Shown here piece after piece: positions 27,224 through 36,159 of a stretch of 64,000 bases of DNA (position 1 is its first letter; each line of letters begins with the position of its first letter). A program made the position numbers and the translations under genes. The stretch lies in contig JBJMVQ010000049.1 in the NCBI GenBank assembly GCA_045810625.1, positions 1-64,000 of the forward strand. Reading direction: 5' to 3'. The notes under the pieces were generated by a model. That model searched no databases. It saw only the letters and a program-made list of their open reading frames with translations, and was not told where the DNA came from. The DNA comes from JACQFZ01 sp045810625. Its GTDB lineage: Bacteria > Pseudomonadota > Gammaproteobacteria > Acidiferrobacterales > Sulfurifustaceae.

Positions 27224-27413
27224 GCCGCTTCGCCCCGTTTCGTTTTAGATTCGTTTTAAAGAGTAGTTACTGAAGCTGCGGTAATTATGAAGGCGGGAGA
27301 TTCTCGCCGATCGGGGGTCGGCGTGCAAAGCTTGCGGCGTTGCGTTCGTGCACAGGGTTGGGAAGCGAGGTGTATACTCGCAGTCCCACCGCATTCCGCG
27401 AACGCCGACTATC

Positions 27414-28433
27414 ATGTTCGAAACCGCTATTGCCGGTAGTCTCCCGAAGCCCGCTTGGCTCGCCGAGCCGCAACAACTCTGGCCGCAATGGAAGCTCGCG
27501 GGCGCGGATCTCGCGCAGGCGAAGCTCGACGCAACGCTCCTCTGGGTCAAAGCGCAGGAGGACGCGGGCATCGACCTCGTCGGCGACGGCGAGCAGGCGC
27601 GCCAGCATTTCGTGCACGGGTTCCTCGAGTTCGTCGACGGCATCGATTTTACGCGCAAGACCAAGATGGGCATCCGCAACAATCGCTACGACGCGATGGT
27701 GCCGACCGTCGTCGCGCCGCTGCGACTGCGCGGGCGGGTGCATGCCGCCGAGGCGCGTCTCGCGCGCGCACACACGAAGCGCCGGCTCAAGTTCACGCTG
27801 CCCGGACCGATGACGATCGTCGATACCATCGCCGACGCGCATTACGGCGACAAGGTGAAGCTCGCGTTCGCGATCGCGGAGTTGTTGAACGTAGAGGCGC
27901 GCGCCCTCGAAGCCGACGGCGTCGACATCATCCAGTTCGACGAGCCGGCGTTCAACGTGTACATGGACGACGTGACGCGCTGGGGCATCGACGCGCTGCA
28001 TCGCGCCATCGCCGGGCTGCGCTGTCGCACCGCGGTGCACATCTGTTACGGATACGGCATTCAGGCGAACATCGAGTGGAAGAAAACGCTGGGCAGCGAG
28101 TGGCGGCAGTACGAAGAGATCTTTCCCGCCATCGCGCGCAGTCGCATCGACATGATCTCCGTCGAATGCATGAGCTCGCGCGTTCCGGTAAGTCTGCTTC
28201 GGCTCCTCGGCGACAAAGAAGTGCTGCTCGGCGTCATCGACGTCGCGTCCGAAAAGGTGGAAACGCCGGACGCGATCGTCGGCGTGGTCGGTGAGGCGAT
28301 GAAGCATCTGCCGAAGGAACACTTGTATCTCTGCACCAACTGCGGCATGGCGCCAATGCGCCGCGATATTGCCGCCGCCAAGCTCGAAGCGCTCGCGGCC
28401 GGCGCGGCGCTGGCGCGCAGCCGCTTCGGCTGA
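27414..28433 (+). CDS. Short-form cobalamin-independent methionine synthase (MetE C-terminal type)
   Basis: This 339-residue protein corresponds to the catalytic C-terminal half of MetE, as in archaeal and some proteobacterial short forms. Zinc ligands are visible: HxC in AVHICYGYG, Glu in VECMSS and Cys in CTNCGM. The N-terminus has IAGSLPKPAWL and DLVGDGEQARQHFVHGF. It would transfer a methyl group to homocysteine or a related thiol; the methyl donor may be a corrinoid protein or a folate. The start MFETAIAG at 27414 is chosen over an upstream open frame. No riboswitch was recognised. Confidence 0.85.
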   Translation: MFETAIAGSLPKPAWLAEPQQLWPQWKLAGADLAQAKLDATLLWVKAQEDAGIDLVGDGEQARQHFVHGFLEFVDGIDFTRKTKMGIRNNRYDAMVPTVVAPLRLRGRVHAAEARLARAHTKRRLKFTLPGPMTIVDTIADAHYGDKVKLAFAIAELLNVEARALEADGVDIIQFDEPAFNVYMDDVTRWGIDALHRAIAGLRCRTAVHICYGYGIQANIEWKKTLGSEWRQYEEIFPAIARSRIDMISVECMSSRVPVSLLRLLGDKEVLLGVIDVASEKVETPDAIVGVVGEAMKHLPKEHLYLCTNCGMAPMRRDIAAAKLEALAAGAALARSRFG

Positions 28434-28465
28434 CCGCTCAAACGTTCCTTGGAAAGAGCGGCTTT

Positions 28466-28920
28466 ACCGCAGAGGACGCGGAGGACGCAGAGGAAAAGAT
28501 TTTGAAGCAAAAAGCTTCGCGTCCGGATGTTTCCAGACGCGCAACGCCGTAATCCGGTTATGTGAAAACAGTTTCACCGCAAAGGACGCCAAGGACGCAA
28601 AGGAAAGATTAACGAGAAGGTTCGCGTCCCTGAGGTTTCCTAGCACGCAACGCCGTAGTCGGTTGCGTGAACCACGGCTTCACCGCAGAGGACGCGGAGG
28701 ACGCAGAGGAAAAGATTTTGAAGCAAAAAGCTTCGCGTCTGGATATTTCCAGACCGCAACGCCGTAATCCGGCTATGTGAAAACAGTTTCACCGCCAAGG
28801 GACGCCAAGGACGCAAAGGAATTTTGGATCAACGCGGGTCGTTGGCGATTTAACTGGAAGTCGCTGAGCGGGTTTATAGATTTTTTATCATTCCTCCGTG
28901 TCCTCCGCGTCCTCTGCGGT
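28466..28920. repeat. 455-bp array of alternating A and B arms with closing minus arm
   Basis: Plus arms begin at 28466 (A), 28576 (B), 28682 (A) and 28791 (B), and one minus arm closes it at 28891-28920. The A-to-A period is 216 bp, and the spacers match those of the array at the start of the window (GATTAACGAGAA and CTTCGCGTCC blocks). No gene is present. Confidence 0.9.
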
Positions 28921-28976
28921 AAAAACGAATATTTCAGCTTCCCTTAACGTGTACCCGTGCTGTCGGCGGTTCGCCG

Positions 28977-29774
28977 TCAGTCGTCGCCGTAGACCGGTTT
29001 GCGCTTCTCGATGAAGGCGTTGACCGCTTCGGCATGCTGCTTGGTTTTGTGCGCGAGCGCCTGAAACCCCGCCGACATCTCGAGCAGCGTGTCGAGCCGC
29101 GCGTGCTGGCCTTCGCGCAGCAGCCGTTTCGTCATCCGCAGAATGCGGCCCGGGTTCGCGGCGATGCGCGCCGCGACGCGCTGCGCTTCCGGCAAGAGTT
29201 CAGCCGGCGCTACGACGCGCGAAACCAGCCCGCACGCAAGCGCCTCCGGCGCCGTCAGCGCGTCGCCGGTGAAGGCCATCTCCGCGGCCCGCGACATGCC
29301 GACAACGCGCGGCAGCAGCCACGCGCCGCCGTCGCCCGGAATGATGCCGACCTTGATGAAGCTCTCGGCGAACGTCGCCTTCTCGGACGCGACGCGGATG
29401 TCGCACATGCACGCGAGATCGAGGCCCGCGCCGACGGCGGGGCCGTTCACCGCGGCGATCGTCGGAACCTCGAGGTTGTACAGCGCGAGCGTCAGGCGCT
29501 GAATGCCGTTGCGATACTCCTCGCGGATCTTTGCGGGCTCGATGTCCTGCTCGAAGAAGCGGCGCATGTCCTTGACGTTGCCGCCGGAAGAAAACGCCGA
29601 GCCCGCACCGGTAATGATCACGGCGCGCACCGAAGAGTCGCGCGTGATCCGCTCGCATGCGGCGACGAATTCCACGACCGCGGTGTTGCCGGTGAGCGGA
29701 TTGCGCAGCTCCGGCTGATTCATCGTGAGCGTCACGATGTTGCCCTGCTGCTCCCATACCAGAAAATCGGCCAT
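28977..29774 (-). CDS. Enoyl-CoA hydratase/isomerase family protein
   Basis: This 265-residue crotonase has the oxyanion-hole segments AFSSGGNVKDM (about 62-72) and VNGPAVGAGLDLACMCDIRVAS (about 108-130), and catalytic-type acidic residues in FIKVGIIPGDGGAW. It is the last gene of an operon with two acyl-CoA dehydrogenases, suggesting a beta-oxidation step on an acyl-CoA that is not identified here. Confidence 0.92.
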   Translation of the reverse strand: MADFLVWEQQGNIVTLTMNQPELRNPLTGNTAVVEFVAACERITRDSSVRAVIITGAGSAFSSGGNVKDMRRFFEQDIEPAKIREEYRNGIQRLTLALYNLEVPTIAAVNGPAVGAGLDLACMCDIRVASEKATFAESFIKVGIIPGDGGAWLLPRVVGMSRAAEMAFTGDALTAPEALACGLVSRVVAPAELLPEAQRVAARIAANPGRILRMTKRLLREGQHARLDTLLEMSAGFQALAHKTKQHAEAVNAFIEKRKPVYGDD

Positions 29775-29787
29775 TTGTTTCTTCTCC

Positions 29788-30807
29788 TCAGCTCGGTTCG
29801 TCCGGATCGATCGACGCGGGGAACAGCCGCGTGCGAATGAAATCGAGCGCGGTGGCGTTGCCGCGCAAGAGCTCGGCGCCGATACGTTCGTTCCAATACG
29901 TGTCCGAGCCGTAGGCGAGGCGCCATTCGTACAGCCGGCGCGTGTGAAGCTGCAGCTCGTACTCGTCGGTGAAGCCGATCGCGCCGTGCACGGCGTGGCC
30001 GAGCGCCGCGACCGTCACCGCCGCTTCGGAGGCGCGTGCTTTGCCGACGGCGGCGAGCGCGGTGTCGGGGAAGTGCGTGTGGTTTCGGCAGCTCATCTCG
30101 GCCGCCATGCGCGCCGCGAACGTTTGCTCCGCTATCACGCTCAAGTGATGCTGAATCGCCTGGAATTTCGCGATCGGCCGGCCGAACTGCACGCGTTCGT
30201 TCGCGTAGCGCACGGTGATGTCGAGAATGCGCTGCATCGCGCCCGCGAGTTGCGCCGCATAAACGCAGGCGCCGACCACGCGCGCCGCGATCGGTGCCTC
30301 GAAGTGCGCCGCGGCCGGTGCTTTCGTCCAGCGCAAATCGGCCTCGAGGCTTGCGTGCACGCCGGTTGGCGTCACGTCGGCGTCGCGGATCGGCAGCAAT
30401 GTCAGCGACGTGGCGCCGATTTGAACGAGCGCCCACTGCGCAACGCGCCCGTACGGTACGCGCGCGCACGCGATGGCGCCGTCCTTTTGTTGGACCGCAT
30501 CCGCGATCGTGATGGGTCCCTCCGGCATCGGTTGCTCGGCGTGCGCGAGCAGCGCGCGCGCCATCAGCGTCGGCGCGAACGGCACCGGGACCGCGTACTT
30601 ACCGGCGGCGAATAAAACCGGAAACGCCTCGCGCAGCGACAGGCCGGAGCCGCCTTTGGGCTCGGGGACGAGCGCGTCCATGAAACCGGATTCGTGCAGT
30701 GCGCGCCAAAGATCGGCTGCGGAAGCGCCAGACTCGATCGCGCGGATCGCGGGCAGCGTACAGGAATCGGCGAGGAGGCGTTCGGTGGAATCGGCAAGTT
30801 CGAGCAT
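29788..30807 (-). CDS. Acyl-CoA dehydrogenase, small (beta-type) subunit
   Basis: This 339-residue ACAD has a shortened N-terminal domain and the C-terminal helical domain RYANERVQFGRPIAKFQAIQHHLS (about 198-221) and HAVHGAIGFTDEYELQLHTRR (about 275-295). The FAD/substrate region is less conserved. Its close coupling to a longer ACAD resembles the two-subunit steroid- and side-chain-oxidising dehydrogenases, in which one chain lacks catalytic residues. The start MLELADSTERLLADS at 30807 leaves an 11-nt gap from the upstream gene. Confidence 0.85.
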   Translation of the reverse strand: MLELADSTERLLADSCTLPAIRAIESGASAADLWRALHESGFMDALVPEPKGGSGLSLREAFPVLFAAGKYAVPVPFAPTLMARALLAHAEQPMPEGPITIADAVQQKDGAIACARVPYGRVAQWALVQIGATSLTLLPIRDADVTPTGVHASLEADLRWTKAPAAAHFEAPIAARVVGACVYAAQLAGAMQRILDITVRYANERVQFGRPIAKFQAIQHHLSVIAEQTFAARMAAEMSCRNHTHFPDTALAAVGKARASEAAVTVAALGHAVHGAIGFTDEYELQLHTRRLYEWRLAYGSDTYWNERIGAELLRGNATALDFIRTRLFPASIDPDEPS

Positions 30808-30818
30808 CGGCGTTTTCC

Positions 30819-31970
30819 TCAGCGCAGTCCCAAACCGCGCGCGATAATTCCGCGCAGCACTTCCCGGGTTCCGCCGCGCAGCGAAAATGTCGGGGCGATG
30901 CGGGTGACGAGCGCGAGCGTGCGCAGCAGCGAGCCGGGAATCGGCCGATCGGGGTCGGCGCCGAGCAGGTCCGTGATCATCGCCGGGATGATCTGCTCGA
31001 GCTCGGTGCCGAGATCTTTGACGAGCGCCGCTTCGATTACCGGGCTTTTCCCTTGCGCAAGTTTGCTGGTCAAGGAGAGCGATAGCGCGCGCAGCACCGC
31101 CTGATGGCTCGCGATCCTGCCGGCCGCCGCGACCGCCGCCGGAGTCGTCGGGCCTTCTTCGCGCAAGAATGCGAGCCAGGCGTCGAGCAGTATGATGCTC
31201 GAATAAATCCGCTCGGGTCCGCTGCGCTCGTAGGCGAGCTCGGACGTGACTTGCTCCCATCCGGCGCCTTCGTTTCCGATCAGCGCGTCATCGGTCAGCT
31301 CGACATTGTCGAAGAACACTTCGCAGAAATGTTTTTCGCCGCTCAGATCGGCGATCGGGCGGATGGTGATGCCCGGCAGCTTCAGATCGACGATGAATTG
31401 CGACAGACCTTGATGGCGGTCTTCGGTTTTCCCCGAGGTGCGTACGAGCGCGATCATGTAGTGCGAGCGGAACGCACCGGAGGTCCAAAGTTTCTGCCCG
31501 CTCAAGCGCCAGCCGTCTTGCGTTCGCGTCGCCCGGGTGCGCACGCTGGCGAGATCGGAGCCCGACTGCGGTTCGCTCATGCCGATGCAGAAGAAGATTT
31601 CGGCGCGGCAGATGCGCGGCACGAAAAATCGCTTCTGCGCCTCGGTGCCGTATTTCAGAATTTGCGGCGCGCTCTGGCGCTCGGCGATCCAGTGCGCTGC
31701 CACCGGCGCGCCGGCCGCGAGCAGCTCCTCGACCAGCACGAACCGCGCGAACGGGCTGCGCGCGCCGCCGCCGTATTCCTTCGGCAGCGTGATGCCGACC
31801 CAGCCGCGTTCGGCCAGCGCGCGACTGAAGCTCGCGTCCGCGCCCATCCACGTGCGCGCGCGCGACTCGGGCGGCACGCCGCGCAGCCGTTCTTCGAGAA
31901 ACGCGCGTACCGGCGCGCGCAACGCCTCGTCTTCCCGGGGGATGGACGTCAATGACAGTGGCTCGAGCAT
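30819..31970 (-). CDS. Acyl-CoA dehydrogenase, large (alpha-type) subunit
   Basis: This 383-residue FAD enzyme has WVGITLPKEYGGGARSPFARFVLVEELLAAGAPVAAHW (N-terminal helical domain), the FAD-binding CIGMSEPQSGSDLASVRTRA (about 127-147) and the probable catalytic glutamate in AYERSGPER. The gene starts the ACAD-ACAD-hydratase operon. It probably oxidises a bulky or branched acyl-CoA as a heterodimer with the downstream subunit (inference). Confidence 0.9.
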   Translation of the reverse strand: MLEPLSLTSIPREDEALRAPVRAFLEERLRGVPPESRARTWMGADASFSRALAERGWVGITLPKEYGGGARSPFARFVLVEELLAAGAPVAAHWIAERQSAPQILKYGTEAQKRFFVPRICRAEIFFCIGMSEPQSGSDLASVRTRATRTQDGWRLSGQKLWTSGAFRSHYMIALVRTSGKTEDRHQGLSQFIVDLKLPGITIRPIADLSGEKHFCEVFFDNVELTDDALIGNEGAGWEQVTSELAYERSGPERIYSSIILLDAWLAFLREEGPTTPAAVAAAGRIASHQAVLRALSLSLTSKLAQGKSPVIEAALVKDLGTELEQIIPAMITDLLGADPDRPIPGSLLRTLALVTRIAPTFSLRGGTREVLRGIIARGLGLR

Positions 31971-32203
31971 GGCGGAATCGCGTCGACCTGTGAGTTCGTG
32001 AACGGACGAGAGGATCGCAAGGTCTAGAGGATACCGTCAATGACATAGGTCAGCTTCACGCCGGGCGATTCGCCCGTACCGTCAGCGCGGATAGTGTGGT
32101 AATCCGCCGACCGCGGCAGCTTTTCGGGCGCAATGACCGATTCGCGCGGCGCCTCGAGCGCGTGGCTTAGACCGAGTAAAAACGGAACGCCGCCATCGCC
32201 CGG
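31971..32203. other. 233-bp intergenic region
   Basis: It lies between two minus-strand genes and probably contains the promoter of the ACAD operon. No gene or clear hairpin is seen. Confidence 0.5.
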
Positions 32204-33142
32204 CTACACGACGCGCGTCTTCACCGGCTGGCCGGCGAAATGCCGGCGCAGGTTTTCGATTTGCAGCGTGCCCATCGCGCGGCGGGTCTCGGCGGTGGCG
32301 CTGCCGACATGCGGAAACAGCACGGCGTTCTCGAGTGCGAAGAACGCCGGCGGCACGCGCGGCTCGTCGGCGTAGACATCGAGCCCGGCGCCGGCAATGC
32401 GCTTTTCCTGCAGGTATTTCAGCAATACCGGCTCGTCGATCACCGAGCCGCGCGCGATGTTGATCACGTATCCCTCCGGGCCGAGCGCATCGAGCACCGC
32501 GGCGCCGACGAGGTTGTTCGTCTCCGCGCCGCCCGGCGTCGCGATCATCAATACGTCGGAATTCTTCGCCAGCGTGATGGGGTCGGGATCGTAAGGGTAG
32601 GGCAGGTTCCGGCGCGTGCGGTTGTGATAGCGAATCTCCATGCCGAACGCTTCTGCGCGATGCGCGATCGCGGCGCCGATGCGACCGAGCCCGAGAATGC
32701 CGAGCGTCTTGCCGCCGAGCGACGTCGCGAGCGGATACGGTCCGCGCGCTGCCCAGTTGCCGGCACGCAGATACGCTTCCGCTTGCGGGAATTTGCGCAG
32801 CGTATTGAGCACGAGCGCCATCGCGGTATCGGCGACGCAATCGTTCAGGACGTCGGGCGTATTGGTAACGATGATGCCGCGCGCGCGCGCCGCGTCGAGG
32901 TCGATCGTGTCGACGCCCACCCCGAAGTTGGAAACGATTTCGAGCTTCGGCAGCGCCTCGATCAAGCGCGCGTCGACGCGAAAGCCGGCGAAGCTCGCCA
33001 GCCCGCGCACGCGGGCGCCCACGTCGCGCAAGAACGTCTCGCGATCTTTCGCTTCGTACAATCGATGGCAGGTGAATTCGGCGTCGAATATTTCCTGCAT
33101 CCAGGGGAAGGTTCGTGTCGTCAGTACGATGTCGGGTTTCAT
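32204..33142 (-). CDS. D-2-hydroxyacid dehydrogenase (glyoxylate/hydroxypyruvate reductase type)
   Basis: The 312-residue NAD(P)-dependent enzyme has the Rossmann motif GLGRIGAAIAHRAEAFGM (about 150-167) and the catalytic triad: Arg in NIARGSVIDE, Glu in GLDVYADEPRVP and His in FPHVGSAT. The N-terminal SNFGVGVDTID is the substrate-binding region. It resembles GhrB/hydroxypyruvate reductases. It may supply or remove a 2-hydroxy acid in central metabolism. Confidence 0.92.
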   Translation of the reverse strand: MKPDIVLTTRTFPWMQEIFDAEFTCHRLYEAKDRETFLRDVGARVRGLASFAGFRVDARLIEALPKLEIVSNFGVGVDTIDLDAARARGIIVTNTPDVLNDCVADTAMALVLNTLRKFPQAEAYLRAGNWAARGPYPLATSLGGKTLGILGLGRIGAAIAHRAEAFGMEIRYHNRTRRNLPYPYDPDPITLAKNSDVLMIATPGGAETNNLVGAAVLDALGPEGYVINIARGSVIDEPVLLKYLQEKRIAGAGLDVYADEPRVPPAFFALENAVLFPHVGSATAETRRAMGTLQIENLRRHFAGQPVKTRVV

Positions 33143-33191
33143 GGCGGTCGATGCTTTTTGTTTTTGCGGATGGGGTCGGCGAGCGTTTAGC

Positions 33192-33767
33192 TTACTCGCG
33201 TTCGGGCGCTTCAGCGCGTCGTCCGCGAATCGCCGTTGCGAAAGCGGCGAGCGCGCTCCGGAGCGGCTGCGCTATTTCCGGCCGTCCGGCGATTTCGCGG
33301 GCATCGGGGTTTTTGCCCAACACCGGCACGGTGATCGAAGCGCCGGCGACCACGTATGCGGACATGACCGTTACCGTTTCGAGCAGCGCGGCGTACGCCT
33401 GCGTGGCGCGCGGTGAGGCGTTCAGCAGCGCCACCGGCTTGTATACGAATTCCTCGCCGCTCACGAGCCAATCGAGCGCGTTCTTCATCACGCCGCTCAC
33501 GCCGTGTGCGTATTCGGGGCTCGCGATCAACAACCCGTCGGCCGCGCGCACGCGCCGGCGCAGGTCGGCGACCGCCCGCGGCTCGGCGTCTTCGAGGTCG
33601 GGATTGAAGTGCGGAAGCATGCCGAGGCCGTCGTAGAGATCGATTACAACGTTTTCCGGCGCGAGCAGCGCGGCGGCGCGCAACAGCGCGGTGTTCAACG
33701 AAGCTCTTCGCAGACTTCCGGAGATCGCGAGGATAGTGATCGGGGAGGCACGCTCGTTCGTCGTCAC
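33192..33767 (-). CDS. NADPH-dependent FMN reductase family protein
   Basis: The 191-residue flavodoxin-like protein has the FMN phosphate-binding loop ISGSLRRASLNTALLRAA (about 15-32) and SPEYAHGVSGVMKNALDWL (about 82-100). It matches the SsuE/ChrR/azoreductase-like FMN reductases. The partner oxygenase is not adjacent. Confidence 0.9.
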   Translation of the reverse strand: MTTNERASPITILAISGSLRRASLNTALLRAAALLAPENVVIDLYDGLGMLPHFNPDLEDAEPRAVADLRRRVRAADGLLIASPEYAHGVSGVMKNALDWLVSGEEFVYKPVALLNASPRATQAYAALLETVTVMSAYVVAGASITVPVLGKNPDAREIAGRPEIAQPLRSALAAFATAIRGRRAEAPERE

Positions 33768-34272
33768 GCGTTCGTTCGTGTCGGCTTCTGCAATCGATTG
33801 CGGATATTAGTGGCTCGGCCGGTTGGAGGGAATGGCATCGAAACGAAGTATGCCGCTTTCCGACCCGTTGTCGTTCTTTGCCGGACGCCGTCATGCAACG
33901 AAGGTTTTCCGCCGCCGTCCCCTCGCATCTGTCGTTCGCGCGGGATACGGACCCTCACGCGGCGCTCGCATCGGCTTGCGCCGCCGAGAGTTATTCGCGG
34001 CTTTGGAAACGATGCGCCCGCGGTCGGGAACGCCAGAATGGTGGGTGAGAATCTCGACAATCTGAGAAGACTTGGCGGCGGTGCGTTGGCGCCGATTCTC
34101 TGCCCGACCGCGATCATTGAAGCCGTCCGGGCAGCGCGGGTCTCGCAACACAGAGCCGAGCGATCGGCCGCGGCTCCGGTGCCTGGGAAAACTTGTCGAG
34201 CGCGTTTGCACGGTCTTTCCACCCTTTACAAGTGACCAGGAGTCACTTATAAATGACTGACGGTCAGTCATA
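33768..34272. other. 505-bp intergenic region upstream of the TetR gene
   Basis: No gene is supported. Its right end holds the TetR promoter and operators described separately. A region near 33930-34060 gives peptides reminiscent of tRNA-flanking artefacts, but no tRNA fold is evident. Confidence 0.5.
34225..34270 (+). promoter_or_regulatory. TetR promoter with operator in the spacer and a second operator at the start
   Basis: A -35 TTTACA (34225-34230) and a -10 TATAAA (34248-34253) are exactly 17 bp apart. The spacer is itself a palindrome, AGTGACCAGGAGTCACT (34231-34247). A second palindrome, TGACTGACGGTCAGTCA (34254-34270), covers the predicted transcription start. This fits autorepression by the adjacent TetR protein and co-control of the pump genes. 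Confidence 0.8.
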
Positions 34273-35004
34273 ATGGAGACGAGGGGCGTGATCCAAAAGG
34301 CGCGCGCAGTACGGCAGGTGGACAAGCTCGAGCGGCGGCGCGAGATACTCGACGCGGCGGAGCGGCTCTTTCTGGCAAAGCCCGAAGGCCTTGCGAGCAT
34401 GGACGAGCTCGCGGTCGCGGCCGGCGTCGCCAAAGGAACGCTCTATCTCTACTTTCCCAGCAAGGAAGAGGTGCTGCTCGCGCTGCACGAGCGCGGCGCA
34501 CACGAGCTGTTCGATGCGATCGACCGCGAGATCGCTGCAAAAGGATCACGCTTTTCGCTCGATGACCTGTCGGCGCTCGCGCGACGTCTGATCATCGAAA
34601 GCCCGATTTATCTTCCGCTCATGACTCTCGTCATCGGCTTTATCGGCCGGTCGATACCCGTCGAGGAAGTCGTGCGATTCCACCAATCGATCCACGAGCG
34701 CGTCGCGCGGTCGGGCGTCGGGCTCGAACGCGTTTTCGGTTTGCCCGCGGGCGACGGATGGCGCCTGCTCAAATACTCACACGCGTTCGTCGTGGGTTTG
34801 TGGCAACTCTCGGGTTGCGGACGAGTAGTGGCCGAGCACGTGCAGGCGCGCGAGCCAAACGTGGCGCACGTGATGGAGCACGCCGAAATACAGCGCGCGC
34901 TCGAGACGCTTTGGAAGGGAGTACTGACACCGGTGCGGTCGCGCGCAGCGGTGTCGCCGGGACGGCAAAAGGTCGAGAAGACGCGAAAAAAAATACGCAA
35001 GTAA
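34273..35004 (+). CDS. TetR/AcrR family transcriptional regulator
   Basis: The helix-turn-helix lies at about residues 18-65 (KLERRREILDAAERLF...SMDELAVAAGVAKGTLYLYFPSKEEVLLAL). The C-terminus is a ligand-binding helical domain with a basic tail (KKIRK). It begins the efflux operon and probably represses it through the two palindromes just upstream. The ATG at 34273 has no ribosome binding site and is within 15 nt of the predicted transcript start; the GTG at 34288 has a GGAG site 9 nt before it and may be the real start. Confidence 0.9.
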   Translation: METRGVIQKARAVRQVDKLERRREILDAAERLFLAKPEGLASMDELAVAAGVAKGTLYLYFPSKEEVLLALHERGAHELFDAIDREIAAKGSRFSLDDLSALARRLIIESPIYLPLMTLVIGFIGRSIPVEEVVRFHQSIHERVARSGVGLERVFGLPAGDGWRLLKYSHAFVVGLWQLSGCGRVVAEHVQAREPNVAHVMEHAEIQRALETLWKGVLTPVRSRAAVSPGRQKVEKTRKKIRK

Positions 35005-35028
35005 AGTAAGAACCTTTGGACGACGGCA

Positions 35029-36159
35029 ATGAAGAAGAGCAAGCAACGAGTCGTGGTACACCGCACAAACGTGCGGAGCATTTTCGCGGCACTCGCGATA
35101 GTGGCGCTAACCGGCGGATGTGCGAAACAAGAAGCGCCGCCCGACGTGGTGCGCCCGGTTCGCACGACAACCGTATCGCCGGAAAGCGGCGAGATCTTAA
35201 CGTTTGCCGCCGATATACGGCCGCGCTATGAGACCTCGCTCGCATTTCGCGTCCCGGGGCAGATCGTCGAGCGTCGCGTCGACGTCGGGACGACCGTGCG
35301 GGGCGGGCAAGTCATTGCGGTTCTCGACGCGAAAGATCTCGAGCTTGCCCAATCGGCGGCCGCGGCGCGACTGACGCAAGCCGAATCGCAGGCGACGCTC
35401 GCCGACGCAGATTTCAAGCGTTACGCGGAGCTGCGTGCGCGCAACTTCATCAGCCAGGCCGAGTTCGATCGTCGCGAGGCGCAGCTCAAGCAGGCGCGCG
35501 ACACCGCGGCGGCGGCGCGCGCCGACTACGAGCGAACCGCCAATCAGGTGCGCTACAGCGTGCTCGTCGCCCCGCATGCCGGCGTCATCGCCGCTATCAA
35601 CGCGGAGGTTGGACAGGTCGTCGTCGCCGGCCAGCCGATCGCCCAGCTCGCGCGCCAGGACGAGAAAGAAGTCGCGTTCAGCGTGCCGGAGCATTTGCTA
35701 ACGGCAGTCAAGACGGCGAAGGATGTTGAGATCCGGCTCTGGTCGAACCCCACGGCGTCCTACCATGGGAAGCTGCGCGAGCTCTCGCCGGTCGCCGACA
35801 GTGCGAGCCGGACGTACCCGGCGCGATTGTCGATCGTCGGGAACGCGCGCGATCTCGCGCTCGGCATGAGCGCCGAGGTGCGCGTTCACGCCGATTCTCC
35901 AACCGCCATCCGAATTCCTCTGACGGCGCTGTTCCACGACCAAGGCCGGCCGGCCGTGTGGGTCGTCGAGGGATCGCCATCCACGGTGCGGCTCGTTCCG
36001 GTCACGACCGGCGACGTGCACGGCGACAGGGTCGAAGTCAGCGCAGGACTCGAGCCGGGGCAGACGATCGTGACCGCCGGTGTCCATCTGCTGAACGCCG
36101 GCCAAAAGGTGCGCGTATTGGAAGATGCGACGATCCGGAATGCCGCCAATGGGCGCTGA
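35029..36159 (+). CDS. RND efflux periplasmic adaptor (MFP), lipoprotein
   Basis: The 376-residue membrane-fusion protein has a lipobox (LTGGC, Cys near 31). The barrel-sandwich hybrid domain is split by an alpha hairpin (ETSLAFRVPGQIVERRVDVGTTVRGGQVIAVLDAKDLELAQSAAAARLTQAE). It ends in HLLNAGQKVRV. It links the inner-membrane RND pump to the TolC-like channel. It lies 24 nt after the TetR gene and overlaps the pump gene. Confidence 0.93.
   Translation: MKKSKQRVVVHRTNVRSIFAALAIVALTGGCAKQEAPPDVVRPVRTTTVSPESGEILTFAADIRPRYETSLAFRVPGQIVERRVDVGTTVRGGQVIAVLDAKDLELAQSAAAARLTQAESQATLADADFKRYAELRARNFISQAEFDRREAQLKQARDTAAAARADYERTANQVRYSVLVAPHAGVIAAINAEVGQVVVAGQPIAQLARQDEKEVAFSVPEHLLTAVKTAKDVEIRLWSNPTASYHGKLRELSPVADSASRTYPARLSIVGNARDLALGMSAEVRVHADSPTAIRIPLTALFHDQGRPAVWVVEGSPSTVRLVPVTTGDVHGDRVEVSAGLEPGQTIVTAGVHLLNAGQKVRVLEDATIRNAANGR

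Noticed and set aside
27224..27413. A riboswitch upstream of the metE-like gene
   Set aside because: No cobalamin, SAM or SAH riboswitch consensus could be found by eye.
33890..34070. A degenerate tRNA gene or fragment upstream of the TetR gene
   Set aside because: The translated region resembles tRNA-flanking artefacts, but no cloverleaf, T-loop or CCA end could be drawn.
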